Source of the DNA: Candidatus Sulfopaludibacter sp. SbA3
GTDB taxonomy: Bacteria > Acidobacteriota > Terriglobia > Bryobacterales > Bryobacteraceae
Direction of reading: 5' to 3'
Assembly: GCA_945890485.1 (NCBI GenBank)
Contig: CAMDCN010000015.1
Location: 1-64,000 of the forward strand
DNA: 64,000 bases
The notes below the pieces were generated by a model. The model was not told the DNA's origin. It saw only the letters and a list, made by a program, of their open reading frames with translations, and ran no database searches. Positions 43,601 to 51,482 of the stretch are shown here, one piece after another. Position numbers and translations under genes: made by a program. The stretch's first letter is position 1. Each line of letters starts with the position of its first letter.

Positions 43601-44071
43601 ATGGGCTCCATCCTCACTATCGCCACGGGCTCGCCCTTCGGCGGTGGCGGTTGCGGCGACTTGGGCGGTACCACTCAGGGCAGCCGCGGTGACGCCACCG
43701 GCCTGCCACTGAAAGCGGATAATCCTACACCCCAGGAATACTATCGCCGCGACGCCGCTGGCCGGGGCGCGGCAGGGATCACCTGCACAGTGCCCGATGC
43801 CACCGGCGTCAATCAATTGACCTACCGGGCCGGCAACGTCTCACGCAACCCGTACATCGGCCCGGGCTTCTTTGGGTGGGACATGTCCTTCCTGAAGCGG
43901 ATAAACTTCACGGACAGGGCGAACCTCGAACTCCGCATCGAGAGCTTCAACTTCCCGAATCATCCGAACTGGGGCACGCCTAACACCAACCTCACCTCGC
44001 CGCAGTACGGTCAAATCACCAGCGCGCGCGATATGAGAACCAACCAGTTTGCGTTGAAGTTCGCTTTCTGA
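40622..44071 (+). CDS. TonB-dependent receptor, Oar-like, with carboxypeptidase-regulatory domain
   Basis: A 1,149-residue receptor, the largest of four. Signal peptide (LAATLLLFAVPSFAQ), regulatory domain (AEIAGTITDSSGAAL, AGTYTIPFVTPGEYKVEVKA as separate strands), plug with ELPLNGRNYLQLVKLAPNV at about 140-158, EFGRAPSQISVNTKPGSNDYHG and the barrel ending NQFALKFAF. Its third-position composition is milder than that of the receptor at 33439, so the two do not look like recent duplicates. Two Cys pairs in surface-loop regions (CPGVNDNGLDPTC, then CKDWTGLC) are unusual for this family and may form disulfides outside the cell. A strong hairpin terminator follows. The ligand is unknown. Confidence 0.85.
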   Translation: MKRVYLHVLAATLLLFAVPSFAQNFAEIAGTITDSSGAALANAEITLTNLSTNQVRSITSSSAGTYTIPFVTPGEYKVEVKAKGFKTGLANNRTLQVGDVARFDFALEVGQVTESVEVSASAEMLQTASTATGTVIEQKRIVELPLNGRNYLQLVKLAPNVAAEMGAGGQANGRQGGERSNQALSIAGMRQQYNRFTLDGVENTDINFNTFVVRPSVDALQEFKIQSGVYSAEFGRAPSQISVNTKPGSNDYHGVLFHFLRNDAIQARQWLLAGEKSPFRRNQFGFTLDGPLSIPKLFDAKNKLFFMVNYEGLRERKNGIRRATVADQAMLNGDFSSSAHLPIFDPSTIRTVNGQPTAQPFPNQRIPANRFNPTFTKLLSFYELPNIPGAVAGVSGFNYERKSPNPVDWDQVTSRIDWNESTMSQWFGRYSWGSEFVGDGETFPQQDLRAVTKNWQAMLGNIRTFSPTLVNELRLGATIFDNDRASFYNFTRDVTSELAIPGLAPPIQAAWGSPQVGFDGNGFVAGWGETTEAPFVLRNRTYQLLDNLSWIKGKHSFKMGGEIASRRFNQVGNQFPRGFFQFPARYTADPSNLGRTGSAFATGLLGWTQEATRALGIANTQFRQWSSAFYVEDTWRIRQNLTLNVGLRYEFTPAFEDRYRGIFNVKMSCPGVNDNGLDPTCPVPVLVRPGAGDFHEGLDIRMADRIPKATGDDVLGNHATILTDKNDWAPRVGLSWQPMSKMTVRAGYGLFYAQDTGNPMWDMARNFGFRESARSLDVVPNVNLTSPWAGSGSNVSGLCKDWTGLCLSGLYSFANDTNRRTAYVHQYLMNIQYQLTDSMLVEVGYQGSGGHKLMRMYGWNDPIFRSGPTDTRSANQRRPWGTDYYGRIQTIGSRANSNYQSGIVKVQQRFSKGFTYLMSYTWSKSIDDSSAIRTNDGDNLFPASNYDFTLERGLSQFHQNHRLATSLLYEFPIGRGKKFDWGKAGNLIAGDWSMGSILTIATGSPFGGGGCGDLGGTTQGSRGDATGLPLKADNPTPQEYYRRDAAGRGAAGITCTVPDATGVNQLTYRAGNVSRNPYIGPGFFGWDMSFLKRINFTDRANLELRIESFNFPNHPNWGTPNTNLTSPQYGQITSARDMRTNQFALKFAF

Positions 44072-44098
44072 CGCTTCGTCGCTAACCAGTCCGCATGC

Positions 44099-44128
44099 AG
44101 GGCCCCTGGCGACAGGGGCCCTCTTTTT
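44099..44128 (+). terminator. Rho-independent terminator after the TonB-receptor gene
   Basis: AGGGCCCCTG at 44099-44108 pairs perfectly with CAGGGGCCCT at 44113-44122, followed by CTTTTT. It also lies at the 3' end of the convergent TPR-cytochrome gene. Confidence 0.85.
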
Positions 44129-46328
44129 ATGGAAGTTGCTGTAAAGCCTGCGCGGCGGCGCCACGGATCTGCATGTCGCTGCTTTGCGCCGCCTGCTGAA
44201 AGTAGCCGCGGGCTTCGGCCACCCGGCCGGTCTCGGCGTAGGCAATGCCCAGACTCAACAATGCCTTGCCTAGGCCAGGACGAAGGCGCACCGCCGTCTC
44301 CAGAGGCGCGATGGCCTCACCCGCGCGGTTGCTGGTCAGATACAGACTACCCAGATTCAAATGGGCCTCCACTAAAGCGCCGTCAAGTTGAGTCGCTTCC
44401 CGCAAATATCGCTCGGCCTCGCGCATCTCCCCACGTTCCGCCAGCGCAGTGCCGTAGTTGAAGCGCGCGGGCGCGTACTTCGGGTCCCGCAGCGCCTGGG
44501 CAAAGTGAACCCGGGCTTCCGGCCAGCGGTTACTCCGGTTCAACAGATTCCCGAGGTTGCTGTGCGCCTCCGCGTAGGCCGGGCGGCGGCGCAGCGCCTC
44601 CCGCCAAGAGAACTCCGCCTCCTGGGCGCGATTCAACTGCGCTTGCGCTCGCCCCAAATTGTTCCAGGCCTCCGGGGCGCCGTCGTCCAGCGCGATGGCA
44701 CGCTGCAGCGCCGCAATCGCTTCCGTGGGGCGACCCCCTTCGAGGTAGGCCCGGCCCAAATTGATCTGCGCAATCGGGTCTTGCGTTAGCGGCTCCAACA
44801 GCCGAACCGCCTCCTCCGCTCGTCCCAATTCGACGAGCGTCGCGCCCAGGTTGCGCAGCCCGGGGGGGTAATTCGCGTCGCGCGCCAGTGCCGCGCGATA
44901 CCACTGCTCCGCTCCCGTCCGGTTGCCTTGCCGGTAGTGCGCCTCTGCTAACTGATGATAGAACTCAGGCTCCCGTGGCTGATGCTTGGCTATCGCCGCC
45001 TCTAGGGCGCGAATGCCTTCCGCAAGGTTCGCCGCCTGGTATACCTGCGCCGTCGCCACGTAAAGTTCTCTCGTCGATCCTTGCAAAGTCTTCGACACCG
45101 GACTCAACGTCACCGGCCCCCGATATGCACTGGCCGCGTCCTCGTGCGTCTCCTCCCGCGGCGCTAGTAGGTTTCCGCCCGGCCGCCGCTGAATCCGATG
45201 ATCCGTCATCACCACATGCACCACATCATCGGTACGCCGTTTCGGCATGTGGCAACCCGCGCAGTCCCCCTGCGCCTCCGGCTTGCCTGCGTGCCGCGCC
45301 ACTTGTGTATGGCAGCCCGCACAGGAGCTATTGAACGCCTTCGCACCGCGTCGCACCGCGTGGGGATCGTGGCAGGTCGTGCACGTCATCTTGCCTTCGC
45401 TCTCTAGGAAACACCGCGATTGCTGCAGCCGGTAGCCGTGGTGCGCAATCTCGAAGTGGTCCCGCGGACCCTGCCCGGCAGGAAAGTCAAAGTGCACGAT
45501 AAAGTCGGTCAACGGCTCCTGCGGTCGATAGGAGAAGGGCTGCCGGTTAAACCGGCGAATCGCATAGGGCAGGGCGCGGCTGGTCGATTCGAGGTGGCAC
45601 TGCAGACACACCTCCACTTGCCGCTCCTGGGTCAAATGCTTCGGGTTGAAGATCGCTTGGCGGATCTCTTCCAGCTTCTTGCCTGTTGAGGCCGCGGTGA
45701 CGTGCGCTTGCCCCGGTCCATGGCACCGCTGACAACCGATCCCGGAGGCCAGCTTGCCCGTCTCCTCCTCGGGGTAGCCGTTGTGGCAGAACAGACATTC
45801 GGTTGAGATGGCGCGGCGAAAGCCGGGGTGGTCCCGCTGGTCGTAGCCTGGGCTCATGGCAAAGCCGCCGCCGTTTTCGGCGTACCAGCCGAGGGGAAGC
45901 TCAACGAGATCGCCGCTCGGTTTGCGGTGTATAAACGTGCGTGCATGGTTGCCGGAGCCCATGACGAAATCGATCTGGCGTTCGAATTCATTGGTTGTCC
46001 TGCCTTGCGCGTCGAGTTGGTGACGGCGTTGCACGAATTGGCCGTTGCGTTCGAGGATGGTGAAGTAGGAGTCGGAAGCCGCGTGATAGAACGGCTGGTG
46101 GCGTTCGAGCAGCGCGCGCATGCCTTCTGGACCTGCGGCCGAAAAGGCACGCGCCATTCCCGTGGCGCGGTAAGATTGCGCAATTTGGGAGTGGCAGGCG
46201 GCACAGGCATCCGCAGAGGCGTAGGAATTGGCTTGCCTTGCCGGAGGCTGGCGCTGACAGGAGAAGGTGAGTAGGAGTAAGAGCAGGAAGAGTGGCATCG
46301 GAACCGGGTGGGGGTTGGGGAGCGTCAT
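44127..46328 (-). CDS. Multihaem cytochrome c lipoprotein with C-terminal TPR domain
   Basis: About 733 residues. The signal peptide ends in a lipobox-like LTFSC, so it is probably lipid-anchored; the start could also be the ATG ten codons later. The N-terminal half has seven CxxCH sites (CAACH, CLFCH, CQRCH, CLQCH, CTTCH and two CAGCH) in the layout of periplasmic multihaem cytochromes. From about residue 440 to the end it has eight or nine TPR units (for example ALVEAHLNLGSLYLTSNRAGEA-type repeats). Cytochrome-TPR fusions of this kind occur in acidobacteria and planctomycetes; the TPR part probably holds a partner. Its 3' end reaches the terminator of the convergent TonB gene. Confidence 0.8.
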   Translation of the reverse strand: MTLPNPHPVPMPLFLLLLLLTFSCQRQPPARQANSYASADACAACHSQIAQSYRATGMARAFSAAGPEGMRALLERHQPFYHAASDSYFTILERNGQFVQRRHQLDAQGRTTNEFERQIDFVMGSGNHARTFIHRKPSGDLVELPLGWYAENGGGFAMSPGYDQRDHPGFRRAISTECLFCHNGYPEEETGKLASGIGCQRCHGPGQAHVTAASTGKKLEEIRQAIFNPKHLTQERQVEVCLQCHLESTSRALPYAIRRFNRQPFSYRPQEPLTDFIVHFDFPAGQGPRDHFEIAHHGYRLQQSRCFLESEGKMTCTTCHDPHAVRRGAKAFNSSCAGCHTQVARHAGKPEAQGDCAGCHMPKRRTDDVVHVVMTDHRIQRRPGGNLLAPREETHEDAASAYRGPVTLSPVSKTLQGSTRELYVATAQVYQAANLAEGIRALEAAIAKHQPREPEFYHQLAEAHYRQGNRTGAEQWYRAALARDANYPPGLRNLGATLVELGRAEEAVRLLEPLTQDPIAQINLGRAYLEGGRPTEAIAALQRAIALDDGAPEAWNNLGRAQAQLNRAQEAEFSWREALRRRPAYAEAHSNLGNLLNRSNRWPEARVHFAQALRDPKYAPARFNYGTALAERGEMREAERYLREATQLDGALVEAHLNLGSLYLTSNRAGEAIAPLETAVRLRPGLGKALLSLGIAYAETGRVAEARGYFQQAAQSSDMQIRGAAAQALQQLP

Positions 46329-46879
46329 GGAGTTTTGGTCGGGTTCGATCCGATGCCATGCGGGCCGGAGGCGATTACGTCAATCCGCAGCACAGGAGCA
46401 AGAAACTTAACTGCGGACGGAGCGAGATGGGGAATACGAGTCCTCCGAAGACCCGTGGCTAATTCCTCCAGGTCGAAATCCTATCAGGCAAAGTCTCTCA
46501 GGAACAAGCGCGTCAGCGCAGATCCTCTCGACCGGGTCGAGGAAAAGTCTGTCGGCTTTTGTCGGGTAGCACCGGATACGCGAGTTACTGCTTGTCGGAG
46601 CGGTTTACCAATGCTCGCACCAGGTTCGTGTGGCGTGCCTCGAACGAAACGGATGACGCGGATCGCTTGGGCACGACCGTATCTTGCTGACGAGCAACGC
46701 CGTCGCGCGCGTCGGGGCGAGTGCCGTGGAGATCAGAGGCCCAACGCCCACACAGCTTCGCATCTCGACTTCGCATACTTCATTGAAAACGGCCCGGATA
46801 TCCGCCTCAGACGCTTTCGCTTCAACGCCCCAAAGACTCGCCGTCTCGGAACACTACCCTCCCCCAACGCGAGCCTAAC
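46329..46879. other. Intergenic region without recognisable gene
   Basis: About 550 bases between the cytochrome-TPR gene and the broken MBL copy. Short open frames exist, but none has a ribosome site, a family match or codon structure like its neighbours. A 14-base match (tcgggtagcaccgg) to 40,260-40,275 hints at shared old debris. Confidence 0.4.
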
Positions 46880-47679
46880 CTTGGCCTCGGCAGCGCGGTT
46901 TCGCCAACTTCGTTCCCCGGCCCCCGACCCTTTACTGTGTCGGAACTCAACGACGCGCCGGACGAACGAATCGCCCGCTCCAGTATCTGGGTGGACGGCA
47001 TTTTGCGCATATACCCGCCGGCCGCCCCGGAACACTCGCCCTCCGCGTGGACTTGACTCGCCTCGACGAGCTCCTCCCCATCAGTCCGTCTCGCCAAGCC
47101 CATCGTCAGGCAGTGCTCTCGGGGCCAGGTCACACGCGGCGTGGAGGAGATCGAAAGGACGAAGCTCAAGGCCGGCGCCCGTTTGTGAAACATCGATAGC
47201 CACAGCTAGATCATCCGCCCCCGCCAGTGACTGTCGCGATTGACTTGATCCCCGGCCCGCCCTGCGCTGAAGGTTTCTCCCTCCTACGGCCCCTGCTGCA
47301 GCGGACCGTCCGCCACGTGGATGTCCAGTTCCCCAGTCACCTGCGTTCCGCCCACGCGAACAAGGCTGTCGCCACGCTGTTTCTGCAGCCGTGGCGAAAA
47401 CCATCGGGTCATCACCCCGGAGGAGATTACGGTGATGCACACAGGAGACCCGTCACCGGGCGACAACGACTGGTCGGACTTCGACTGGATCGGCAATTGT
47501 GGCTTTCTGCACCGGGTCGATTGTCTGCGGCCGAACTGCTGCACGACGGACAAATCCTCACTGGCAGCCAAAACGAAATGTTACACACGGTCGATTTCCG
47601 CGAAGACGAGACCCCGACTTACAATCACCGCTTTGGTTCGCCGTATCCCTTCGTCGTTATGTCCTGGGGCGAGGGCTAA
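46880..47679 (+). pseudogene. MBL-fold gene, degraded nearly full-length copy (copy C)
   Basis: Aligns along most of its length with the intact MBL gene at 36,793-37,845: SELNDAPDERIARS, IYPPAAPEHS, QVTRGVEEIER, then HTGDPSPGDNDWSDFDWIG and a final PYPF-V-MSWGEG before TAA at 47677. There are several stops and frame shifts. The metal motif SHLHSDHANK is altered to SHLRSAHANK, so at least two ligands are lost. About 100 bases between the metal motif and the ITPE block are deleted. Nonfunctional. Confidence 0.8.
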
Positions 47680-47751
47680 TCGGTTCCGGGGCGCGTGGGG
47701 CGGTTCCCCTGCTCAAATCGAGGCATTGCGCGCGAGTCGCGGTGGCCTTGA

Positions 47752-48165
47752 TCAGGCCTTCCCATTGACGCGGGCGGCGATCTTATCGCGCAGGAGCAGC
47801 CATGCCAGACACCCCCCAGCGCCAACGTCATACGACATGCAGAAGGAGGGCCACCATTCGGGCACTCCAGCATTTGTCACGATGCCGGAGTGGAAGAAAT
47901 CGAATACGCCATGGCCGGCGAGTGCGGCGGCGACCAGCCAGAGATTGCGCTTGAACCCAACGACGGCCAAGATCACGAAGGCGGTCATCACGCTCGATTC
48001 GATGAGCAGAGCGTGGGTCGTTCCCCCCATCACGGCAAACAGGTCGTAGTAGTGGGCAACTACGATCAGCACGGTCGGGTAGAAAGCGCGATCGCGATCC
48101 AATCCTACCGTCCGCGCAAACACAGTCACAACTACCGAGAGCAAGCTTCCGACTACGTATCCCAT
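47752..48165 (-). CDS. Small integral membrane protein, unknown family
   Basis: About 137 residues from the ATG at 48165; the frame is open to 48465, but that extension lies over the separate metallothionein gene. It has about four hydrophobic helices: VVGSLLSVVVTVFAR, YPTVLIVVAHYYDLFAVMGG, VMTAFVILAVVGF and LWLVAAALAGHGVFDFFHSG. Polar and aromatic residues (HYYD, HGVFDFFH) inside them suggest bound metal or proton movement. I do not recognise a family. It lies 110 bases downstream of a metallothionein gene on the same strand, so the two might be co-expressed. Confidence 0.5.
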   Translation of the reverse strand: MGYVVGSLLSVVVTVFARTVGLDRDRAFYPTVLIVVAHYYDLFAVMGGTTHALLIESSVMTAFVILAVVGFKRNLWLVAAALAGHGVFDFFHSGIVTNAGVPEWWPSFCMSYDVGAGGCLAWLLLRDKIAARVNGKA

Positions 48166-48274
48166 ACACGTCCTTTGATTCTTACTATCCCGGTATGAAC
48201 TACTCCCGCGTATCGGCCAGAGTCTGGCGGTTGGGCCAAGCGCAACGGCGCAATACTCGGCATGCTTACTGTAA

Positions 48275-48427
48275 TCACGGGCGCTTGCATCGGCAAACAG
48301 GACCGCACTGGCAGGCATTGCCACACGGACAGGCGGTCTTCTCTGGTGCCGCTTTGGGGGCTTGGCACCCGCACTGGCAATCTGCGCCGGGGCAGGACTT
48401 GCAGAAACATTCGGATGATTTGAACAT
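48275..48427 (-). CDS. Metallothionein-like 50-residue protein
   Basis: A frame of 50 codons from ATG at 48427 to TGA at 48275, too short for usual gene thresholds. It has 12 Cys (positions 7, 9, 12, 17, 19, 21, 33, 35, 39, 41, 45, 47), mostly as CxC or CxxC pairs, no other striking residues, and a KR-rich end. AAGGAG lies eight bases before the ATG. This is the composition of a small metallothionein, which binds Zn, Cd or Cu through Cys thiolates. It has no aromatic residue except F2 and F8 and no His. Reading each codon confirms an uninterrupted frame. A TTGAC-N5-GTCAA dyad lies 24 bases upstream of the ATG, possibly an operator. Confidence 0.75.
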   Translation of the reverse strand: MFKSSECFCKSCPGADCQCGCQAPKAAPEKTACPCGNACQCGPVCRCKRP

Positions 48428-48450
48428 GGTAGATTCTCCTTTTTCGCTGG

Positions 48451-48465
48451 TTGACTTGCTGTCAA
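48451..48465. promoter_or_regulatory. Dyad upstream of the metallothionein gene
   Basis: TTGAC at 48451-48455 and its exact complement GTCAA at 48461-48465 with five bases between them. Read on the minus strand it begins TTGACA, a consensus -35 element, but no good -10 follows at the right distance. A metal-sensor operator is possible; not proven. Confidence 0.35.
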
Positions 48466-48569
48466 CGAAATGAGTTTCTCATCAAAGCCCGTTCCGGGGA
48501 TTGAACGGAACGGCTATCGGCGATGAATGAATCGGCTAATGTTCGGTGGATAAATGTCCGGCGGCCGGC

Positions 48570-49388
48570 CTACTCGGAAACGCGAAACGGAGAGTCGATT
48601 TCGGTAAAAGTGCCCCGCATCAGCACCGACGGCGCCATTCCAACCATTTGGTAAAACGTTCGCGTCAGGTGCGCTGCATCCGCGAAATCGGCAGCGTGGG
48701 CCGCGTCCGCGATCGTACGCTCGGAGCCGATGGCGAGCATGGCCCTGGTCATCTTCCGCCACAGCATGTACCGGCTAAAGGGAAGTCCAACCTGTTCTTT
48801 GAAGAGATGCGCGAAACGGCTCGGCGAGAGGAACGCCATCCCAGCCGCAGTGTCCAATGAGACGCGCAGATCGTCGGATGGTTGAATCCGGCTTAGCACC
48901 TTCGTGATTCGTGGGTCCAGGCTGCGCATCGGCGGTGGTCCCGGACTGATCGCAAGGACACAATGGCGGATGAGCGAGCCGATTTCCGTTCCTGCAAAGG
49001 GCTGTTCGACAAACGTGCGGAGTGCCAAGACGGATGAGGAAAGGTGGTTCTCGGGAACGATCGTGATGTCGTGGGCGAGGAGGGTTTGCAGCCACACCCC
49101 TTCTTTCGATTCAGGGTCGACAAATAACATCGCGCCAGAGGCCCCATTGCAATCGAAGGAATGAACCGCATCCGGTCGGACAACAATCCCGCGGCCGTGG
49201 CGCCAGTTCTCGTGGTGGCCGCACACGGCGAAAGGTTCGTCGAGTGAGATGACAATCTGGATCGCATGGTGCGAGTGGGCCGGGACGATGCCCTTCGCCT
49301 GGCCAATCAGTAGGAAACCGCCGTCCCACAGGTACCAGCGAGGAATGCTTAACCACCTGTAAGAGGCATCGTTTACCCGCTGGTTCAC
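48570..49388 (-). CDS. AraC-family transcriptional regulator
   Basis: About 272 residues from GTG at 49388, which has GGAG five bases upstream; the frame continues to a TTG at 49427. An N-terminal cupin-like sensing domain (AHSHHAIQIVISL and HGRGIVVRPDAVH, both typical for AraC cupins) is followed by the C-terminal two helix-turn-helix domain: LDTAAGMAFLSPSRFAHLFKEQVGLPFSRYML, IADAAHAADFADAAHLTRTFYQMVG (parts shown). It probably regulates genes by binding near promoters in response to a small molecule. The metallothionein gene lies downstream on the same strand, with 142 bases between the regulator's stop and that ATG, so control of it is only conceivable. Otherwise it is isolated. Confidence 0.8.
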   Translation of the reverse strand: MNQRVNDASYRWLSIPRWYLWDGGFLLIGQAKGIVPAHSHHAIQIVISLDEPFAVCGHHENWRHGRGIVVRPDAVHSFDCNGASGAMLFVDPESKEGVWLQTLLAHDITIVPENHLSSSVLALRTFVEQPFAGTEIGSLIRHCVLAISPGPPPMRSLDPRITKVLSRIQPSDDLRVSLDTAAGMAFLSPSRFAHLFKEQVGLPFSRYMLWRKMTRAMLAIGSERTIADAAHAADFADAAHLTRTFYQMVGMAPSVLMRGTFTEIDSPFRVSE

Positions 49389-49666
49389 AGAATCTCCGGT
49401 TCTTAATGTAGCTGGTTTGTGCAACAAAATCAGCGGGATCCGTCAAACCTCAAATGGGTCACTCTCGATACTGACCTGCCCCCCAAAACGTCCCGTCAGA
49501 GATCTGAAATCAGCTTGCCCCAATACCACGAGCAGACGCACCGAACCCCAGAGCACCCCGACCGCCTCCCGAGTTCGCGCGTCCCATAGCCGCCCGGCAT
49601 GCCTCGTGCCGCTGTTCGCGATGCTGCTACCGAACACGTCTGCCAGCATCGACATTGGTCGACGGG
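49389..49666. other. Intergenic, nothing recognised
   Basis: Lies between the AraC and greB genes. No family-like coding stretch, RNA gene or strong hairpin was seen. It should hold the promoter of the AraC gene. Confidence 0.4.
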
Positions 49667-50287
49667 TTACGCTTGGCCGGCCACTTCGACGCGGCTCGCG
49701 GGTCCTTTTGCGGAGGACTGGGCGCCAAGGGGCTCCCGGAACGGCTCCACGGGAATGCGCTCGTAGCTCACCTCCAGAACCGTAAGTTGCACCGTACCAC
49801 CCGGCGCCCGCAGAACGACGCGATCGCCCTCTTCCGCCTTCATCAAAGCTTGTCCCAAAGGCGACAACCAGCTGACGTGCTTGCGGTTGAGGTCGACCTC
49901 GTCGGCGCCCACGATGCTCACCACGCGTTCGGTTTCCTCCGCATCGGCATAGCGCACCGTAGCTCCGAAGAATACCTTCGTCGCCGCTTGGCCCGTTCGA
50001 GGGGCCTCTGGATCCACCACGACGGCGGCTTCGATTCGCTTCATCAAAAAGCGAAGCCGCGAATCGATCTGACGGAGCCGCCGTTTGCCGTACTGATAGT
50101 CGGCGTTTTCACTGCGATCGCCATTGCTCGCTGCCCAAGTCACCACTTCCTTTACGGCCGGGCGTTCCCGGGCGAGTAGAAAATGGTGCTCCTCCTTCAG
50201 GCGCTGCAATCCGCCCGGCGTGATGTAGTTCTTAAGTGGGACCCCTGGCGCATCCGGTCGAGGTGCTCTTGTATACCCTTTTCGCAT
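49667..50287 (-). CDS. greB: Transcription elongation factor GreB
   Basis: A 206-residue protein matching GreB. The N-terminal coiled coil (YITPGGLQRLKEEHHFLLARERPAVKEVVTWAASNGDRSENADYQYGKRRL, parts at about 20-75) carries the D and E at its tip (GDRSENADY) that enter the RNA-polymerase channel and help cleave backtracked RNA. The C-terminal FKBP-like domain follows (KVFFGATVRYAD, RVVSIVGADEVD, SWLSPLGQALMKAEEGD and the PGG-V loop). A short basic extension precedes the coiled coil, and about 30 extra residues follow the usual end. The VTWAASNGDRSENADYQYGKRRLR segment favours GreB over GreA. No neighbour is functionally linked. Confidence 0.85.
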   Translation of the reverse strand: MRKGYTRAPRPDAPGVPLKNYITPGGLQRLKEEHHFLLARERPAVKEVVTWAASNGDRSENADYQYGKRRLRQIDSRLRFLMKRIEAAVVVDPEAPRTGQAATKVFFGATVRYADAEETERVVSIVGADEVDLNRKHVSWLSPLGQALMKAEEGDRVVLRAPGGTVQLTVLEVSYERIPVEPFREPLGAQSSAKGPASRVEVAGQA

Positions 50288-50399
50288 ATCTTCCTTGGTT
50301 CAGCCCGAATCCAGTCCTTAGCCCGCAGCTCACCACTTCGGAGTAGAGGTTCGCCCACGTCATCGTTTGCCTCCCTTCTTTCTATCAGCTTTAGATCCC

Positions 50400-50640
50400 G
50401 CCCTTCGTCTGGCCACTGCCCCGGAGTGCGCTCGCCACCCAAGGCCCCTCGGGGTATCGCTCGAAGCCGATTTCGTCCTCCAACTGGTCCAGCCGGGGAT
50501 TCAAAGCCCGGCTATTTCGCTGGCGAGCTCGAAAAGACCAGCCGCCTCGACGTCCACGCTGATCCGATAACGGCCGGCGCCGGAATCGACGGCAGTGGGA
50601 TAAGAACTCGCTATCGGGAACGGAGGTGCAGCGGCATTGC
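50400..50640. repeat. Partial duplicate of the 3' end of the DUF4143 gene region
   Basis: Bases about 50,413-50,590 match about 51,400-51,575, and about 50,588-50,637 match about 51,710-51,760, with the intervening 130 bases missing. Both contain the CTGGTCCAGCC and TCGAAAAG blocks. It is a truncated direct repeat with an internal deletion and has no function that I can see. Confidence 0.7.
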
Positions 50641-50692
50641 CCACGTCGAATTTTGCAAATGCTGCTCGCCACTCTGCGATACCTTTGTCGAT

Positions 50693-51124
50693 GTGGACTC
50701 AACACTGCAGCACGTGATCGATCTAGGCGCCGCGTACTTTTTGGCGCTGCCCATCGGATGGGAGCGGGAACGGAGTGAGCGCAGCGCCGGCATCCGCACG
50801 TTCCCGCTGGTCGGCCTCGCCAGTTGTGCCTTTATCCTGGGCACCGAAAGTATCCTGGGGGATCACGCTGAGGGCCGCGCTCGCATTGTGGAAGGCGTCA
50901 TAACCGGAATGGGTTTCATAGGCGGCGGCGCCATCCTTAAAATCGGGAACTCTGTCAGAGGCACTGCGACGGCCGCTAGCCTATGGGCCACCGGTGCAAT
51001 CGGGGTCTGTTGCGGACTGGAATCCTATGATGTAGCAGTAGTAGTTAGCATCGTCACGATTGTCACACTCTGGCTTCTCGTACCGTTAAAGGTGGAAGAA
51101 TCGAAAACCGATAATCGAGATTGA
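50693..51124 (+). CDS. MgtC/SapB-family membrane protein
   Basis: About 143 residues from GTG at 50693; the open frame extends left into the duplicated region, which I exclude. The family signature is clear: LALPIGWERERSERSAGIRTFPLVGLASCAFIL, then GVITGMGFIGGGAILK and RGTATAASLWATGAIGVCCGL (parts shown). Four membrane helices. MgtC-type proteins influence Mg2+ homeostasis, membrane potential and survival in acid or macrophages, without transporting Mg2+ themselves. The C-terminal cytoplasmic domain of long members is absent, so it belongs to the short SapB type. The gene stands alone, and its promoter would lie within or next to the duplicate at 50400-50640. Confidence 0.75.
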   Translation: MDSTLQHVIDLGAAYFLALPIGWERERSERSAGIRTFPLVGLASCAFILGTESILGDHAEGRARIVEGVITGMGFIGGGAILKIGNSVRGTATAASLWATGAIGVCCGLESYDVAVVVSIVTIVTLWLLVPLKVEESKTDNRD

Positions 51125-51482
51125 GTCTCTGTATCGATGCGGGTTGACCGGTCCCGCCAATGAAAGGTAGTTGCGATTTCGGTTCTTTAATCTGGTTGTC
51201 GAACGGGAAGTGGATCTGGGCGTCTTTGTACGGCTCAAACGAGGTGTATCGCTATGACGGCGAAGTGTAGATGTACGGCGGAGCCGCAGACTGATTGCCG
51301 GGCCACGGAGGAATGCTGTCTCCTCCTAGGCCTATCCTGTCGGGTGCGGCGAATGCGGTCATTTGCACTTCTTGATTGCACCCACATCGCTTGGCTACTG
51401 CCCCGGAAGGCGCTTGCCGCCCAAGGTCCTTCGGGGGATTGCTCGAAGTCGATTTCGTCCTCTAGCTGGTCCAGCCATGGAC
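51125..51482. other. Intergenic region with one arm of the duplicated segment
   Basis: Contains the bases (about 51,400-51,482) duplicated at 50,413-50,500. On the minus strand an open frame continues past the ATPase gene with LDQLEDEIDFEQ, and the duplicate keeps a similar reading (LDQLEDEIGFER). A small unknown gene in this frame is possible. Otherwise nothing recognised. Confidence 0.4.

Noticed and set aside
46308-47243. 311-residue plus-strand open frame
   Set aside because: Runs across intergenic DNA into the broken MBL copy; no family pattern, and the MBL similarity lies in other frames.
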